Shown: positions 8,374 through 17,814, counted from the first letter of the stretch. The stretch: 64,000 bases of DNA from Aquisediminimonas sp031376385 (GCA_031376385.1 JANMDQ010000015.1:310001-374000), one strand, 5' to 3'. A program made the numbers and translations. Notes: a model not told the origin generated them from the letters alone.

Positions 8374-8762
8374 GCGCGCCGCTGGATGCGCCCTATGCTG
8401 CGACAATGGGGTTCGGCCATGGACGGAGCGAAGATGGCCGCCTTGTACTCACTATGGACTATGCGGACAGCAAGATGGGCCGCCCCGGGTACTTGCACGG
8501 CGGGGCTATCGCAGGGCTGCTGGAATCTGCAGGGTTTGCGGGTTTGGCCGATGTGCTGGCGGAGCAGCCGACCCCGCGCCTCAAACCCGTAAACGTGACG
8601 GTGACGTATATGCGCGGCGGCCTTGAAAAGCGCACCTATGCCCGCGCGACGATTGAGCGGCTGGGGCGCAGGGTGGCAAATATCGAAGTCACGGCATGGC
8701 AGGATGATCCGGCCAAACCCATTGCGATGGCGCAGATGAACATCCTGATTGATCGGGGATGA
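8370..8762 (+). CDS. PaaI-type thioesterase, hotdog fold (second of a pair)
   Basis: A 130-residue hotdog protein starting at a GTG that overlaps the previous stop. It contains GYLHGGAIAGLLESAGFAGL, the canonical PaaI His-Gly-Gly-x-Ile motif, then PVNVTVTYMRGG. Unlike its partner it keeps the HGG, so in the pair this subunit may carry the better active site. It is convergent with the acyl-CoA dehydrogenase, with 6 bases between the stops. Likely role: hydrolysis of aromatic or short acyl-CoA in the local catabolic set. Confidence 0.8.
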   Translation: MSAPLDAPYAATMGFGHGRSEDGRLVLTMDYADSKMGRPGYLHGGAIAGLLESAGFAGLADVLAEQPTPRLKPVNVTVTYMRGGLEKRTYARATIERLGRRVANIEVTAWQDDPAKPIAMAQMNILIDRG

Positions 8763-8768
8763 TTGCCG

Positions 8769-9941
8769 CTACCGCTTTCCGCCAAATAATTGCCGACCCG
8801 CCAGATCGAGCATGATTTCCTCTGATCCGCCGCCAATCGCGTTGACGCGGACTTCGCGGTAAATGCGCTCGATTTTGCTGCCGCGGATATAGCTGGCCCC
8901 ACCCAGCACTTGGGCAGCCTCACGCGCGACAGCCTCCAGCATCTGGGTGGCTTGAACTTTGAGCATTGCGAAATCGGCAGGCTGATCGCAACCCTGCTGC
9001 ACCTGCCACGCACAAAGATCGACCCAAGCCTGCGTTGTATTGATCTGCCGCGCCATGTCTGCCAACTTAATGCGGATTGATTGATGGCCGACCAGTGTCT
9101 TGCCGAACGTCACACGCTGTTGCGACCATTCTGCAGCTTCTCGCAGGCACACACGGGCAAAGGCGCAGCATCCCATCGCCATGCCTAGCCGCTCGCTGTT
9201 GAAATTGCGCATGATACCGATGAAGCCGCCATTTTCCGGGCCAATCAGATTGTCCTCTCGAACCTCAACATCTTCGAAATAGATCGCTGCTGTATCGGAA
9301 CAGTGCCAGCCCATTTTATCAAGCCGTGTGCGCGATACGCCTTTCGCGGCCATGTCAATCAGTATTAGCGAAACGCCGCTTGCGCCTTCCCCGCCAGTGC
9401 GTACAGCGCAGGTCAGCCAATCCGCGCGCATCCCGCTGGTGATGAACATTTTGGATCCGTTGACGATATAACGATTATCGCGTTTCTCAGCCCGAGTTTT
9501 GAGCTGCGCCACGTCTGACCCGCCTGACGGCTCTGTAATACCCAGCGCGATGATCTTGTCGCCAGCCAGTACGGGTATCGCAACGCGTCGTTTCATCTCG
9601 TCGCTGCCCGTCGCAAGGATGGGGGGGAGGCCGATCCCGTGCGTCATGAGAGACGCTGTAAGGCCGCCTGCGCCGACGCGGCTTAGCTCCTCCGTCTGAG
9701 TCAGCCCGTGGAAGATGTTAAAGCCGTCGCTATGACCGCCATATTCTTCCGGGTAGCGCAGGCCAAGTATGCCAGCTTCTGCGGCCTTCTTATGCAGTGC
9801 GCGGGGAAGCTCTCCATCCTTCTCCCATTGATCAATGAAAGGCGCAACTTCTCGTTCAACAAAGCGCTTTACGGAAGCCGCAAGCGCCTCATGGCTGTCA
9901 TCGTAATATGGTGATCGCGCTCGCCATGTGTCGAATTCCAT
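8769..9941 (-). CDS. Acyl-CoA dehydrogenase
   Basis: 390 residues, full length for the family. The FAD-binding and substrate signatures are LGITEPSGGSDVAQLKTRAE and the C-terminal QVLGGASYIRGSKIERIYRE, where IYRE places the flavin-contacting residues. The catalytic Glu is probably in NAIGGGSEEIMLDLAGRQL, near the C-terminus. It catalyses FAD-dependent formation of trans-2-enoyl-CoA, the first beta-oxidation step. It resembles long-chain or citronellyl-type enzymes, but substrate is not assignable. Electron transfer flavoprotein genes are not in the window. Confidence 0.9.
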   Translation of the reverse strand: MEFDTWRARSPYYDDSHEALAASVKRFVEREVAPFIDQWEKDGELPRALHKKAAEAGILGLRYPEEYGGHSDGFNIFHGLTQTEELSRVGAGGLTASLMTHGIGLPPILATGSDEMKRRVAIPVLAGDKIIALGITEPSGGSDVAQLKTRAEKRDNRYIVNGSKMFITSGMRADWLTCAVRTGGEGASGVSLILIDMAAKGVSRTRLDKMGWHCSDTAAIYFEDVEVREDNLIGPENGGFIGIMRNFNSERLGMAMGCCAFARVCLREAAEWSQQRVTFGKTLVGHQSIRIKLADMARQINTTQAWVDLCAWQVQQGCDQPADFAMLKVQATQMLEAVAREAAQVLGGASYIRGSKIERIYREVRVNAIGGGSEEIMLDLAGRQLFGGKR

Positions 9942-10008
9942 TTTGCGACTGCCCCTGAAAACGTCACGGGCGAGCTTGGCACAGGCTCACCGCCTGTCAA
10001 GCATCAGC

Positions 10009-11058
10009 TTATGTAGCGATCCAATAGGCCGCCGCGAGAGACAGCATGAATGAAGCAAGAGTGGCGGCCAATACTGGCATCGCACTTCGCCAGCCTTGGT
10101 TGAGCAGCAACTGCATCGGTGACCTTATACCTGTCGCCACGACAGCGAGGAGGAGGAGCGCACTGGTGCCCTTTGCCGCATTTGATGTAACACCCTCTGG
10201 AACGGACAGAAAACTGTTCGCAGCGGCCAAGCTGAGGAAGCCCACAACAAACCAAGGGATCGACACCGCAAATTTGCCACTGCCGTCTTCACGAGCGATG
10301 GTCACTGAAAGGATGGCAAGGACCGGCGCGAGCAGGGTGACGCGCGTCAGCTTTACAATAGTGGCTGTCTGCCCGGCATCAGAAGAAAAGCTATAGCCAG
10401 CCCCCAGCGCTTGCGCGACGTCGTGGATCGAAGCCCCGATCAAAAAGCCAGCCTGTTGATCAGTCAGTCCGAGATAAGCCGCAGCAACCGGATAGGTCGA
10501 CATGGCAAAGGCGCTGGCCGCAGCGACAGTTACAAGCACCAGCGTGAGTTGCGCTTGGGTTGCCCGCTTTTCACCGAGCAGGCTGGACAGAGCCAGTGCA
10601 GCAGATGCGCCGCAAATGGCCACTGCCCCACCTGCTAGTATGCCGTAGCCCGTACCAAGGCGAAAGCCCTTTGCAACGCTGCAGCCCACGGCCATGACCA
10701 GCCCCATGATCACCACAATTGCGGCGAAACCGGTCAGCCCCAACGATCCGATCTGACCGAAGGTGATCTGCGCCCCTGCGAGCACAATGCCCCAACGCAA
10801 TAATGTCTTCGATGCAAAGCCAAGGCCGGGGTGGAGCCGCGCATCCGCATTGGCAAAGTTAAAAGCGAGCCCGATGAGCAAGCCCATCAACATGAGCGGC
10901 GCGCCGTAGTGTTCAGAGAGCCAAGCCGCAGCCAGTGCCGCTATGCCAGTCAGGAAAAGCCCCGGCCAATAATCCTGCCAGCGGGTCTGTGTGGACGGTG
11001 ATGTTTCGAGAAGATCGCCGAACAGATCAGCAGCGGCAGGGGCAGGTCGTGTGCTCAT
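10009..11058 (-). CDS. YeiH-family putative sulfate exporter
   Basis: A 349-residue polytopic membrane protein with about ten hydrophobic segments. The Gly-rich GILAGGAVAICGASAALALSS and FLIGASIHDVAQALGAGYSF are conserved in the YeiH/PSE family, often annotated as putative sulfate exporters. Its start overlaps the stop of the MFS gene upstream by 4 bases (ATGA), so both are in one transcript. The gene lies 1.4 kb downstream, on the same strand, of the sulfite-reductase operon, which supports an anion-export role, though direct proof for the family is thin. Confidence 0.75.
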   Translation of the reverse strand: MSTRPAPAAADLFGDLLETSPSTQTRWQDYWPGLFLTGIAALAAAWLSEHYGAPLMLMGLLIGLAFNFANADARLHPGLGFASKTLLRWGIVLAGAQITFGQIGSLGLTGFAAIVVIMGLVMAVGCSVAKGFRLGTGYGILAGGAVAICGASAALALSSLLGEKRATQAQLTLVLVTVAAASAFAMSTYPVAAAYLGLTDQQAGFLIGASIHDVAQALGAGYSFSSDAGQTATIVKLTRVTLLAPVLAILSVTIAREDGSGKFAVSIPWFVVGFLSLAAANSFLSVPEGVTSNAAKGTSALLLLAVVATGIRSPMQLLLNQGWRSAMPVLAATLASFMLSLAAAYWIAT

Positions 11059-12278
11059 GCGCGTTTGATCTCTGGCAGCATGAACTGGAACCAGGCAAGC
11101 GCGAGCAGATAGGATACGGCTGCAAACAGGAAGAGGGGCGTATAACTATATCCTGCGGTCAGAACGATTCCGGTTATCTTAACGATCCCAGCGCCGCCCA
11201 GATTGCCGCAAAAAGCGCCGAACGCCGTCACACGGCCAACTTTGGCACGCGGAGCGACATCGGTAACTGTTGAAAAGATCGAGAGCGAAAAGCCTTGGTG
11301 GCCTGCCATGACCAAACCCATCATGATCGCAACGGGCCAGAAACTGTTGAGCTGGAGAACGAGCGGCAGCGGAAGAACAACCAGCGCCGAAACCAGCATC
11401 ACGCCTTTGCGCACCCGGTTGACTGTGACACCGCGCTCCAGCAGCCACGTTGATATCCACCCTGCGAATAGTGCACCAAGGCCCGATCCTGCAAAAGCAA
11501 TCGCCAACGGAATGGCAAGCTCCGTTGTCGAAAGGCCGAACTGCTTGCGGTAAAAATCGGCCAGCCAGAAATTGATGAACCACCATGTGGAATCCGACAG
11601 CGCTTTAGCAATGACAATAGCCCATGTCCGGCGTTCCATTAGGATGGGGCCATAAGGCTCGGCTTTGTTATTATAATCCTGCGTTTCATCCTCTGCGGCA
11701 TCATCAAATTTCACCCCGCGCGCGAGTATCAGCCAGAATGCCAGTGTCACAAACCCGCCTACGCCGCCAAAGATCAGCGCACCGCGCCAGCCGTAAGCAG
11801 CGGCAAGTGGGGGGATGAAGAAGGGCAAGGCGATTGTCCCTAGTCCCGCAATCGCGGTCCCAATCCCGAACGCCAGCGACCGACGATTGGGTTCGAACAG
11901 CGTCGCCACGGTCTTGATCGTGAGCGGCGTCTGCACGGCCTCCGTTGCACCCAACCCGATGCGCGCCGCAATTATGTGCCACATGGTGAGCGCCCAGCCG
12001 TGTGCCATCGCGGCAAGGCTCCACGCCGTGACGCCTGTGACCATTGATTTGCGCACGCCCAGCCTGTCGACCAGCCAGCCTGTGAACAGGAAGGACACGG
12101 CCGCAGCAATTTGCGTATAAAAGGCCAGATCGCCGAAATCCTTGTCTGTCCAGCCAAAGTCGGCAGACATGTCGGGTTTCAGGATGGCGATGATCGGCCG
12201 ATCCATCGCGTTGAAAATTCCCGCGACACACAGCAGCGCAAACAGGGACCAGCGAAGGCGAGGCGTGATGAAGTTCAT
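11055..12278 (-). CDS. MFS transporter, anion:cation symporter (ExuT-like)
   Basis: A 407-residue major-facilitator protein with twelve predicted membrane segments. GWLVDRLGVRKSMVTG is the loop 2-3 motif and RIGLGATEAVQTP the TM4 region. The WWFINFWLADFYRKQFGLS segment resembles the ACS group (hexuronate and related organic-anion symporters). The start at 12278 is preferred over 12293 because AGAAGG lies 5 bases upstream. It is co-translated with the YeiH-like gene. Substrate unknown. Confidence 0.78.
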   Translation of the reverse strand: MNFITPRLRWSLFALLCVAGIFNAMDRPIIAILKPDMSADFGWTDKDFGDLAFYTQIAAAVSFLFTGWLVDRLGVRKSMVTGVTAWSLAAMAHGWALTMWHIIAARIGLGATEAVQTPLTIKTVATLFEPNRRSLAFGIGTAIAGLGTIALPFFIPPLAAAYGWRGALIFGGVGGFVTLAFWLILARGVKFDDAAEDETQDYNNKAEPYGPILMERRTWAIVIAKALSDSTWWFINFWLADFYRKQFGLSTTELAIPLAIAFAGSGLGALFAGWISTWLLERGVTVNRVRKGVMLVSALVVLPLPLVLQLNSFWPVAIMMGLVMAGHQGFSLSIFSTVTDVAPRAKVGRVTAFGAFCGNLGGAGIVKITGIVLTAGYSYTPLFLFAAVSYLLALAWFQFMLPEIKRA

Positions 12279-12371
12279 GCCGCCTTCTGGCATATGATAG
12301 CGGTGTCAGAAAGCCCTTATCTTCGATCCGGTACCAATCGAGGTTCGGCTAAATATGGACCATGGCCGTTC

Positions 12372-12430
12372 GTGTCGAGCGAAGTCGAGACACTTTTGCC
12401 GCTGTGCCGTGTCTCGACTTCGCTCGACAC
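12372..12430. repeat. Perfect 22-base inverted repeat between cysH and the MFS gene
   Basis: Arms 12372-12393 and 12409-12430 are exact reverse complements (GTGTCGAGCGAAGTCGAGAC plus AC) around a 15-base loop. The flanking GTTCGT and ACAAATGGAC extend the similarity to the other repeats of the window. It lies in the 180-base gap after cysH and before the transporter pair, so it probably marks the 3' end of the sulfate-assimilation transcript. Confidence 0.88.
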
Positions 12431-12458
12431 AAATGGACTATGTTTCCAGCTCGACGAC

Positions 12459-13220
12459 CTAAAACGCGGGGTCGCTGCCTTCGGGCACTGGCGTATGGAT
12501 GCCGCATTCGACCTTTTCCCATCCGCGCCATCGGCCAGCGCGCGGGTCTTCTCCGGCTTGGACGCGACTTGTGCAGGGGGCGCAGCCAATGGAAGGGTAG
12601 CCCTGTTCGACCAACGGATGCACCGGCAAGTCATGTTCTGCCATATAAGCTGCAATGCGCGCTTGATCCCAATCGGCCAGCGGATTGACCTTCAAACGGC
12701 CTTCTTCGATTTCAAAGCGGGGCAGGGCAGACCGGGTTGAGGACTGGAAGGCCTTGCGCCCGGTAAATTGGGCGTCGAATGGCGCGAGGGCGGCCTTAAG
12801 CGGAATGACTTTGCGGATTTCGCAGCAGCCGTCTGGGTCATAAGACCAGCGCAGGCCGGTTTCATCTTTCCTCGCAATGGCCTCCGCATCCGGAGTTATG
12901 TTGCGCAGATCTTTTAGCCCCAGCCTGGCTTTCAACATATCGCGGTAGCTGAGGGTTTCAAGAAAATGCTTCCCCGTTTCCAGAAACAGCACGGGGACCC
13001 GGGGATCAATGCTAGCGATCAGATGCAGCAGCACTGCACTTTCCGCGCCAAAGCTTGAAACAATCGCTGCATCGCCCAACATCGACTCTTGCAAAAGAAC
13101 CGTCAGCATCTCGACTGTGTCACGCCCGCGGAACATGTTGTTCAAGCGAATGGCATCCGCCTCGGTATAGCGCGGGGCTGTGTTGATGCGGTCGACGGTG
13201 CGCGTGGCGACATCAGCCAT
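12459..13220 (-). CDS. cysH: Adenylylsulfate/phosphoadenylylsulfate reductase
   Basis: 253 residues from the ATG at 13220. The PP-loop is SSFGAESAVLLHL, and substrate residues follow in FLETGKHF. The paired cysteines CCEIRK and IGCAPCTSR are the four ligands of a 4Fe-4S cluster, so this is the cluster-containing form that often reduces APS directly. The catalytic Cys is in ECGIH near the C-terminus. It makes sulfite for CysI encoded upstream in the same operon. The frame extends to 13301, but that part lies inside the DUF934 gene, and the start at 13220 overlaps that stop by 8 bases. Confidence 0.9.
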   Translation of the reverse strand: MADVATRTVDRINTAPRYTEADAIRLNNMFRGRDTVEMLTVLLQESMLGDAAIVSSFGAESAVLLHLIASIDPRVPVLFLETGKHFLETLSYRDMLKARLGLKDLRNITPDAEAIARKDETGLRWSYDPDGCCEIRKVIPLKAALAPFDAQFTGRKAFQSSTRSALPRFEIEEGRLKVNPLADWDQARIAAYMAEHDLPVHPLVEQGYPSIGCAPCTSRVQAGEDPRAGRWRGWEKVECGIHTPVPEGSDPAF

Positions 13221-13602
13221 GCCGCAGCTTCCACACCGGCACAGCCGCATCTGCTGCGCCTTGATACACATAGTCAAATCGAGAAAGCGCGGCTTCGACA
13301 TCCGCTTGGTTCAGGGCTTCATCGGGGGCAAAATCATCAAAGCCGCACCGCGTCATGAACGCAATCTGATCGACGAGCACATCACCCACCGCGCGCAGCG
13401 TTTCATCATAGCCGGCTTCTCTCAGGATCCTTGCCGACGAATAGCCCCGGCCATCGCGAAATTTAGGGAAGGTCACTTCGATCAGTGTCAGCTGGTCAAA
13501 GAAAGGGATCAGCGCACGCGCGTCTTCACCCGGTTCGATGCGAACAGCCGTTGCATTGGAACCGACCAGGAAATCAGCGAGCGAAACGACGGGATCACCC
13601 AT
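13213..13602 (-). CDS. DUF934 family protein of the sulfite-reductase operon
   Basis: 129 residues. It is a small cytoplasmic protein of the family regularly found between cysI and cysH in alphaproteobacteria, with FPKFRDGRGYSSARILRE as its most recognisable segment. Function is not established; a role in sulfite reduction or electron delivery has been proposed from context. AAGGAGG lies just before the ATG at 13602, which overlaps the cysI stop by 8 bases, so the upstream extension of the open frame to 13755 is not used. Confidence 0.82.
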   Translation of the reverse strand: MGDPVVSLADFLVGSNATAVRIEPGEDARALIPFFDQLTLIEVTFPKFRDGRGYSSARILREAGYDETLRAVGDVLVDQIAFMTRCGFDDFAPDEALNQADVEAALSRFDYVYQGAADAAVPVWKLRHG

Positions 13603-15223
13603 AAATAGCCTCCTTAAACGGTTCAACGCCAACACGGCGGTAAGTATCGAGGAAGCGTTCATCGCCTTCGCGAATGGCACGGTATTTCTCGACCGCTTTT
13701 TCAACAGCATCAATAACGCCGTCTTCATCAAAGCCAGGGCCGATGATCTTGCCAATGCTCACGTCTTCAGCTCCCGAGCCTCCAAAGGTTAGCTGGTAAT
13801 TTTCGACGCCCTTTTTATCGACGCCCAAAATGCCGATATGGCCGGCATGATGGTGCCCGCACGCGTTGATACACCCAGAAATTTTCAGCTTGAGTTCGCC
13901 GATATCGCGCTGCCGTTCCGCATCAGCAAAGCGCAGCGCTATTTTCTGCGCCACTGGAATGGAGCGCGCATTGGCCAAGCTGCAATAGTCCATGCCAGGG
14001 CAAGCAATGATATCGCTGATAAGATCAAGATTGGCGTTGGCCAGTTCAGCCGCGTTTAATGCAGACCAGACCGCATAAAGATCGCGTTTCGCTACGTGAG
14101 GCAGAACGATGTTCTGGGCGTGAGTGACGCGCAGTTCGTCAAAGCTATAGCGCTCCGCCAAATCCGCCATCACATCGATTTGTGCCGATGTCGCGTCGCC
14201 GGGAATGCCGCCGATGGGCTTCAGCGCAACGTTGACGATTGCGTATCCGGGCTGCTTGTGCGCTTTCACATTCTGATCAAGCCACACTGCAAAATCAGGA
14301 TCGCTGCGGTCAACTTCATCACTGACCGCTTCAAAAGCAGGTGGAGCGAAGAAGGCCCTAATCCGGTCAAATTCTGCGAGCGGCGGATCAATGCCCAGTG
14401 TTTTAACATGGGCAAATTCCTCAGTGACTTGGCGGCGATATTCGTCCGCGCCCAGTTCATGAACAAGGATTTTGATCCGCGCCTTGTAGACATTGTCGCG
14501 GCGTCCGTAGCGGTTGTAAACGCGCAGGCAGGCTTCGATATAACTCAGCAGGTCTTCTGCGCGCACGAACGGGTTTATTTCCGGGGCAATCATCGGCGTG
14601 CGGCCCATGCCGCCGCCCACGAAGACGCGACCGCCCAAGACGCCGTCCTTTTTGACCAGTTCAATGCCAATGTCATGCAGGCGCATCGCCGCACGGTCTT
14701 CCTCAGACGCGATGACAGCAATCTTAAACTTGCGCGGCAAATAGCTGAATTCAGGGTGAAAGCTGCTCCATTGCCGCAGCAATTCCGCCCAAGGGCGCGG
14801 ATCGGCCACTTCGTCGGCTGCGGCTCCAGCATATTGATCGGATGAAATATTACGGATGCAATTGCCGCTCGTCTGGATCGCGTGCATTTCCACGCTGGCC
14901 AGATCAGCCAGCAGGTCAGGGCATTCCTCCAGCTTGATCCAGTTGTACTGAATGTTCTGGCGCGTGGTGAAATGGCCGTAATCCCGGTCATATTTCCGCG
15001 CGATATGTGCGAGCATCCGCATCTGTTTGCTGTCCATCGTGCCATACGGAATGGCAACGCGCAGCATATAGGCGTGGAGTTGCAGATAGAGGCCATTCAT
15101 CAGCCGCAGGGGCTTGAACTGATCCTCTGTAATTTCGCCTGCCAGACGGCGCTTCACCTGATCCCGAAATTCGTCAACGCGCGCATCGACAAGGGCTTGG
15201 TCAAATTTATCATACTGATACAT
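13595..15223 (-). CDS. cysI: Nitrite/sulfite reductase, siroheme and 4Fe-4S haemoprotein subunit
   Basis: 542 residues with the duplicated siroheme-reductase architecture. The first half holds TSGNCIRNISSDQYAG. The cluster-binding cysteines are CPGMDYC (about 410) and SGCINACGHHH (about 450). It reduces sulfite to sulfide with six electrons. Neighbours cobA (siroheme synthesis), DUF2849, DUF934 and cysH make this the assimilatory sulfite, not nitrite, enzyme. The flavoprotein partner is not in the window, so ferredoxin or another reductase must supply electrons. Confidence 0.9.
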   Translation of the reverse strand: MYQYDKFDQALVDARVDEFRDQVKRRLAGEITEDQFKPLRLMNGLYLQLHAYMLRVAIPYGTMDSKQMRMLAHIARKYDRDYGHFTTRQNIQYNWIKLEECPDLLADLASVEMHAIQTSGNCIRNISSDQYAGAAADEVADPRPWAELLRQWSSFHPEFSYLPRKFKIAVIASEEDRAAMRLHDIGIELVKKDGVLGGRVFVGGGMGRTPMIAPEINPFVRAEDLLSYIEACLRVYNRYGRRDNVYKARIKILVHELGADEYRRQVTEEFAHVKTLGIDPPLAEFDRIRAFFAPPAFEAVSDEVDRSDPDFAVWLDQNVKAHKQPGYAIVNVALKPIGGIPGDATSAQIDVMADLAERYSFDELRVTHAQNIVLPHVAKRDLYAVWSALNAAELANANLDLISDIIACPGMDYCSLANARSIPVAQKIALRFADAERQRDIGELKLKISGCINACGHHHAGHIGILGVDKKGVENYQLTFGGSGAEDVSIGKIIGPGFDEDGVIDAVEKAVEKYRAIREGDERFLDTYRRVGVEPFKEAIYG

Positions 15224-15226
15224 GGC

Positions 15227-15502
15227 TTATGCTTTCGCGATCGGAACGGATGGATTGACACCAAGGTCACGGCGCACGGTGGGGCCAGCGGCGCGGATGC
15301 GGTCTTTGATATGGGCTGGCAGGCCATCAATGGCATCAAGCACATAAGGCGCATTCACCCGGCGGGCGAATTCTTCAGAGGCGGCAATCGTTTCACCACC
15401 ATCGCCGACATCGGCGGCATTGCCAATCGCGCGAGACCAGCCCGAGCCAGTCCACCATAGTACATCGCCCGAAGGCAAATCATTTCCAGTCAATAATTTC
15501 AC
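15227..15502 (-). CDS. DUF2849 family protein
   Basis: A 91-residue protein sitting between cobA and cysI, the usual place for DUF2849 members. It has a WWTGSGWSRAIG segment and no catalytic motif I recognise. It starts 4 bases inside the cobA stop and ends 3 bases before the cysI start, so translation is tightly coupled. A helper role in sulfite reduction is inferred only from context. Confidence 0.8.
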   Translation of the reverse strand: MKLLTGNDLPSGDVLWWTGSGWSRAIGNAADVGDGGETIAASEEFARRVNAPYVLDAIDGLPAHIKDRIRAAGPTVRRDLGVNPSVPIAKA

Positions 15503-16275
15503 GCAAGACGCTCCGCTTTTTCAATGAGAGTGAGGAGGCGGTCTTCCGCATCCGATTTCAGAACGACTTCACCGACGACGATGATCGCAGGACTTTTGAC
15601 CTGTTCGCGCACCATCAAGCCGCCAAGGTCAGTCAACAGCGTCCGCATCGCCCGCGAACCCGCACGCGTGCCGCGTTCGAGCACCGCAACGGGCATATCG
15701 GGAGAAACTCCGTCGGCAATAAGCTTTTCACAAATGTCGTCCGACGTCGCGACACCCATGTAAATCACGAGCGTGCGGCCTTTGCCTGCAAGGCCAGACC
15801 AATCCTGATCGGTCAGGCCCTTACACTGGCCTGCGACGAAGCTGACCGCACTAGAGGCGTCGCGGTGGGTGAGGGGAAGGCGAATTTCAGCCGCGCAACC
15901 CAAGGCTGCCGAAACGCCGGGGACGACTTCAATGGACACGCCCGCGGCCTGACAAGCCTCAATCTCTTCTCCGCCGCGCCCGAAAATAAACGGATCGCCG
16001 CCTTTCAAGCGTACGACCAAATGGCCTGCGCGTGCTTCTGCAATCAGGATGGCGTTGATGCCGTCTTGTGGCACGCTGTGTTTGCTGCGCTGCTTGGCGA
16101 CGGAAATGAACCGCGCATTCGGATTGGCCATCGCCATCACTGCATCATCAACCAGCCCGTCATGCACAATCACGTCGGCCTCAGCAATCAAGCGCGCGGC
16201 CTTCAGCGTCAGCAGATCGGGGTCGCCAGGGCCAGCACCGACCAGAAAGACTCGTCCGATTTCCATGCTCTCCAT
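15499..16275 (-). CDS. cobA: Uroporphyrinogen-III C-methyltransferase (siroheme synthesis)
   Basis: 258 residues of the SUMT family. VGAGPGDPDLLTLKA is the N-terminal SAM-binding loop, VVRLKGGDPFIFGRGGEE the central motif and VVPGVSAALG the third. It transfers two methyl groups to uroporphyrinogen III to give precorrin-2, needed here for the siroheme of CysI. There is no fused CysG dehydrogenase/ferrochelatase part, so those steps must be encoded elsewhere. The first gene of the sulfite operon; the start is either 16275 or the Met three codons later. Confidence 0.9.
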   Translation of the reverse strand: MESMEIGRVFLVGAGPGDPDLLTLKAARLIAEADVIVHDGLVDDAVMAMANPNARFISVAKQRSKHSVPQDGINAILIAEARAGHLVVRLKGGDPFIFGRGGEEIEACQAAGVSIEVVPGVSAALGCAAEIRLPLTHRDASSAVSFVAGQCKGLTDQDWSGLAGKGRTLVIYMGVATSDDICEKLIADGVSPDMPVAVLERGTRAGSRAMRTLLTDLGGLMVREQVKSPAIIVVGEVVLKSDAEDRLLTLIEKAERLA

Positions 16276-16319
16276 ATGAGCGCAGAAGGTGTTTCAAACA
16301 AAAGAGAGATTATTGGGGA

Positions 16320-17753
16320 TCAAGTAGAAGAGCTTGGCACATATTCCCGCAGCCCGATGCCAATGGAGGCGCGGGCATTTTCTTCCTCAGTCGAAACCAC
16401 CGGATAGGCACAGTAATCTGCCGCATAATAGGCACTGGGCCGATGGTTGCCGGAAAGGCCGACGCCGCCAAAGGGTGCGCTTGACGGTGCTCCGTTGGTG
16501 GGGCGGTTCCAGTTGACAACACCAGCCTTTATATTCGCCCAGAAGCGGTCATAATGTTCAGGTGTCGCGCCGATGAGTGATGCGGACAGGCCAAAACGCG
16601 TCATGTTTGCCTCTGCAATCGCTTCATCAAAATCATTGACGCGAACCATTTGCAGGATGGGGCCAAACAGTTCGATGTCGGGGCGGTCAGTCGCTTTGGT
16701 CATATCAATGATCGCGGGGCTCAGGAACGGTCGATTTTCGATGGGGCGTTCCAATTGCTTGATCGGCGTGCCGCCGCGCATCATCAGCGAGAGAAAACTC
16801 TCTTGCAGAGCGTCTGCTGTATCATTGTCGATTACGGGACCCATGAAAGGGGCAGGGGAACTATGCGGTTCGGCCACTATCAAGCGCGCGGCGATTTTGT
16901 TGATTTCCTGAACCAAGGCTTCGTGCGCGCCGTCTTTGACTATCAAACGCCGCGCGTTGCTGCACCGCTGCCCGGCGGAAAGGAAAGCGGATTGTATGAC
17001 CAGAACCGCAGCCGTATGGACATCTGGCGCATCCCAAACCACGATTGGGTTGTTGCCGCCCATTTCGAGCGCGAGGATTTTTCCCGGCATTTCAGCATAA
17101 AGACGCGAGAGGATAAGGCCTGTTTGGGCCGACCCTGTGAATAACAATCCATCCAGGCTAGGATGAGCCGCGAGAGCTTTGCCCTCATTTATTCCGCCCA
17201 CAACGCAGCGGACGACCCCGGTGGGGATACCTGCTGCATGATAGAGATCGACCAACATGAGACCCGTCGCAGGGGCTTTCTCAGACGGCTTGAATACGAC
17301 AGCATTGCCCGCGATCAGCGCAGGAACAATGTGGCCGTTAGGTAAATGGGCCGGAAAATTATAGGGGCCAAGAACGCCAAGAACGCCGTGCGGCTTATGA
17401 CGCAGTACACTTTTGACTTGCAGCGCACCTTCCATCCGGCGGCTGGCCGAGCGTTCGGAATAAGCGGAAATTGAAATTTCTACTTTGTTGATCACGGATT
17501 CAACTTCGGTGCGAGCCTCCCACAGCGGCTTTCCAGTTTCTCGGGCGATACAGTCGGCTAGCTTGTCGGCGCGTCCGCGCACGGCGTTGGCGAACCGGCG
17601 AAGCGCTTCAACACGGTAAGTAACCGGCTTGGCTGCCCATTCAACCCATGATTTTTGGGCAATTTCAACCTCTTGGTCGACATCGCTTATTGGCCCCTGC
17701 CAATAAACTGCGCCTGTTGCCGGCTCAAGTGAGACAAGTTCAGTGGTGCTCAT
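16320..17753 (-). CDS. astD: N-succinylglutamate 5-semialdehyde dehydrogenase (AstD-like)
   Basis: 477 residues of the aldehyde dehydrogenase superfamily. GVLGPYNFPAHLPNGHIVPA and the C-terminal APFGGVGLSGNHRPSAYYAA are close to AstD. The catalytic Glu is in LEMGGNNP and the catalytic Cys in GQRCSNARRL. AstD oxidises succinylglutamate semialdehyde in the arginine succinyltransferase pathway. None of astA, astB, astC or astE is adjacent, so the assignment rests on similarity alone. It is transcribed in the same direction as selO, with 61 bases between. Confidence 0.82.
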   Translation of the reverse strand: MSTTELVSLEPATGAVYWQGPISDVDQEVEIAQKSWVEWAAKPVTYRVEALRRFANAVRGRADKLADCIARETGKPLWEARTEVESVINKVEISISAYSERSASRRMEGALQVKSVLRHKPHGVLGVLGPYNFPAHLPNGHIVPALIAGNAVVFKPSEKAPATGLMLVDLYHAAGIPTGVVRCVVGGINEGKALAAHPSLDGLLFTGSAQTGLILSRLYAEMPGKILALEMGGNNPIVVWDAPDVHTAAVLVIQSAFLSAGQRCSNARRLIVKDGAHEALVQEINKIAARLIVAEPHSSPAPFMGPVIDNDTADALQESFLSLMMRGGTPIKQLERPIENRPFLSPAIIDMTKATDRPDIELFGPILQMVRVNDFDEAIAEANMTRFGLSASLIGATPEHYDRFWANIKAGVVNWNRPTNGAPSSAPFGGVGLSGNHRPSAYYAADYCAYPVVSTEEENARASIGIGLREYVPSSST

Positions 17754-17814
17754 ACGGCTTTACTAGTGGAGGATGGTTAACGCCGTGTAACCAAAGTGTT
17801 GCGAAAGGCAAATC

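Noticed and set aside
12459..13301. Longer start for cysH at 13301
   Set aside because: The extra 27 residues lie within the DUF934 gene and do not resemble the family start; 13220 gives the normal overlap and the expected N-terminus.
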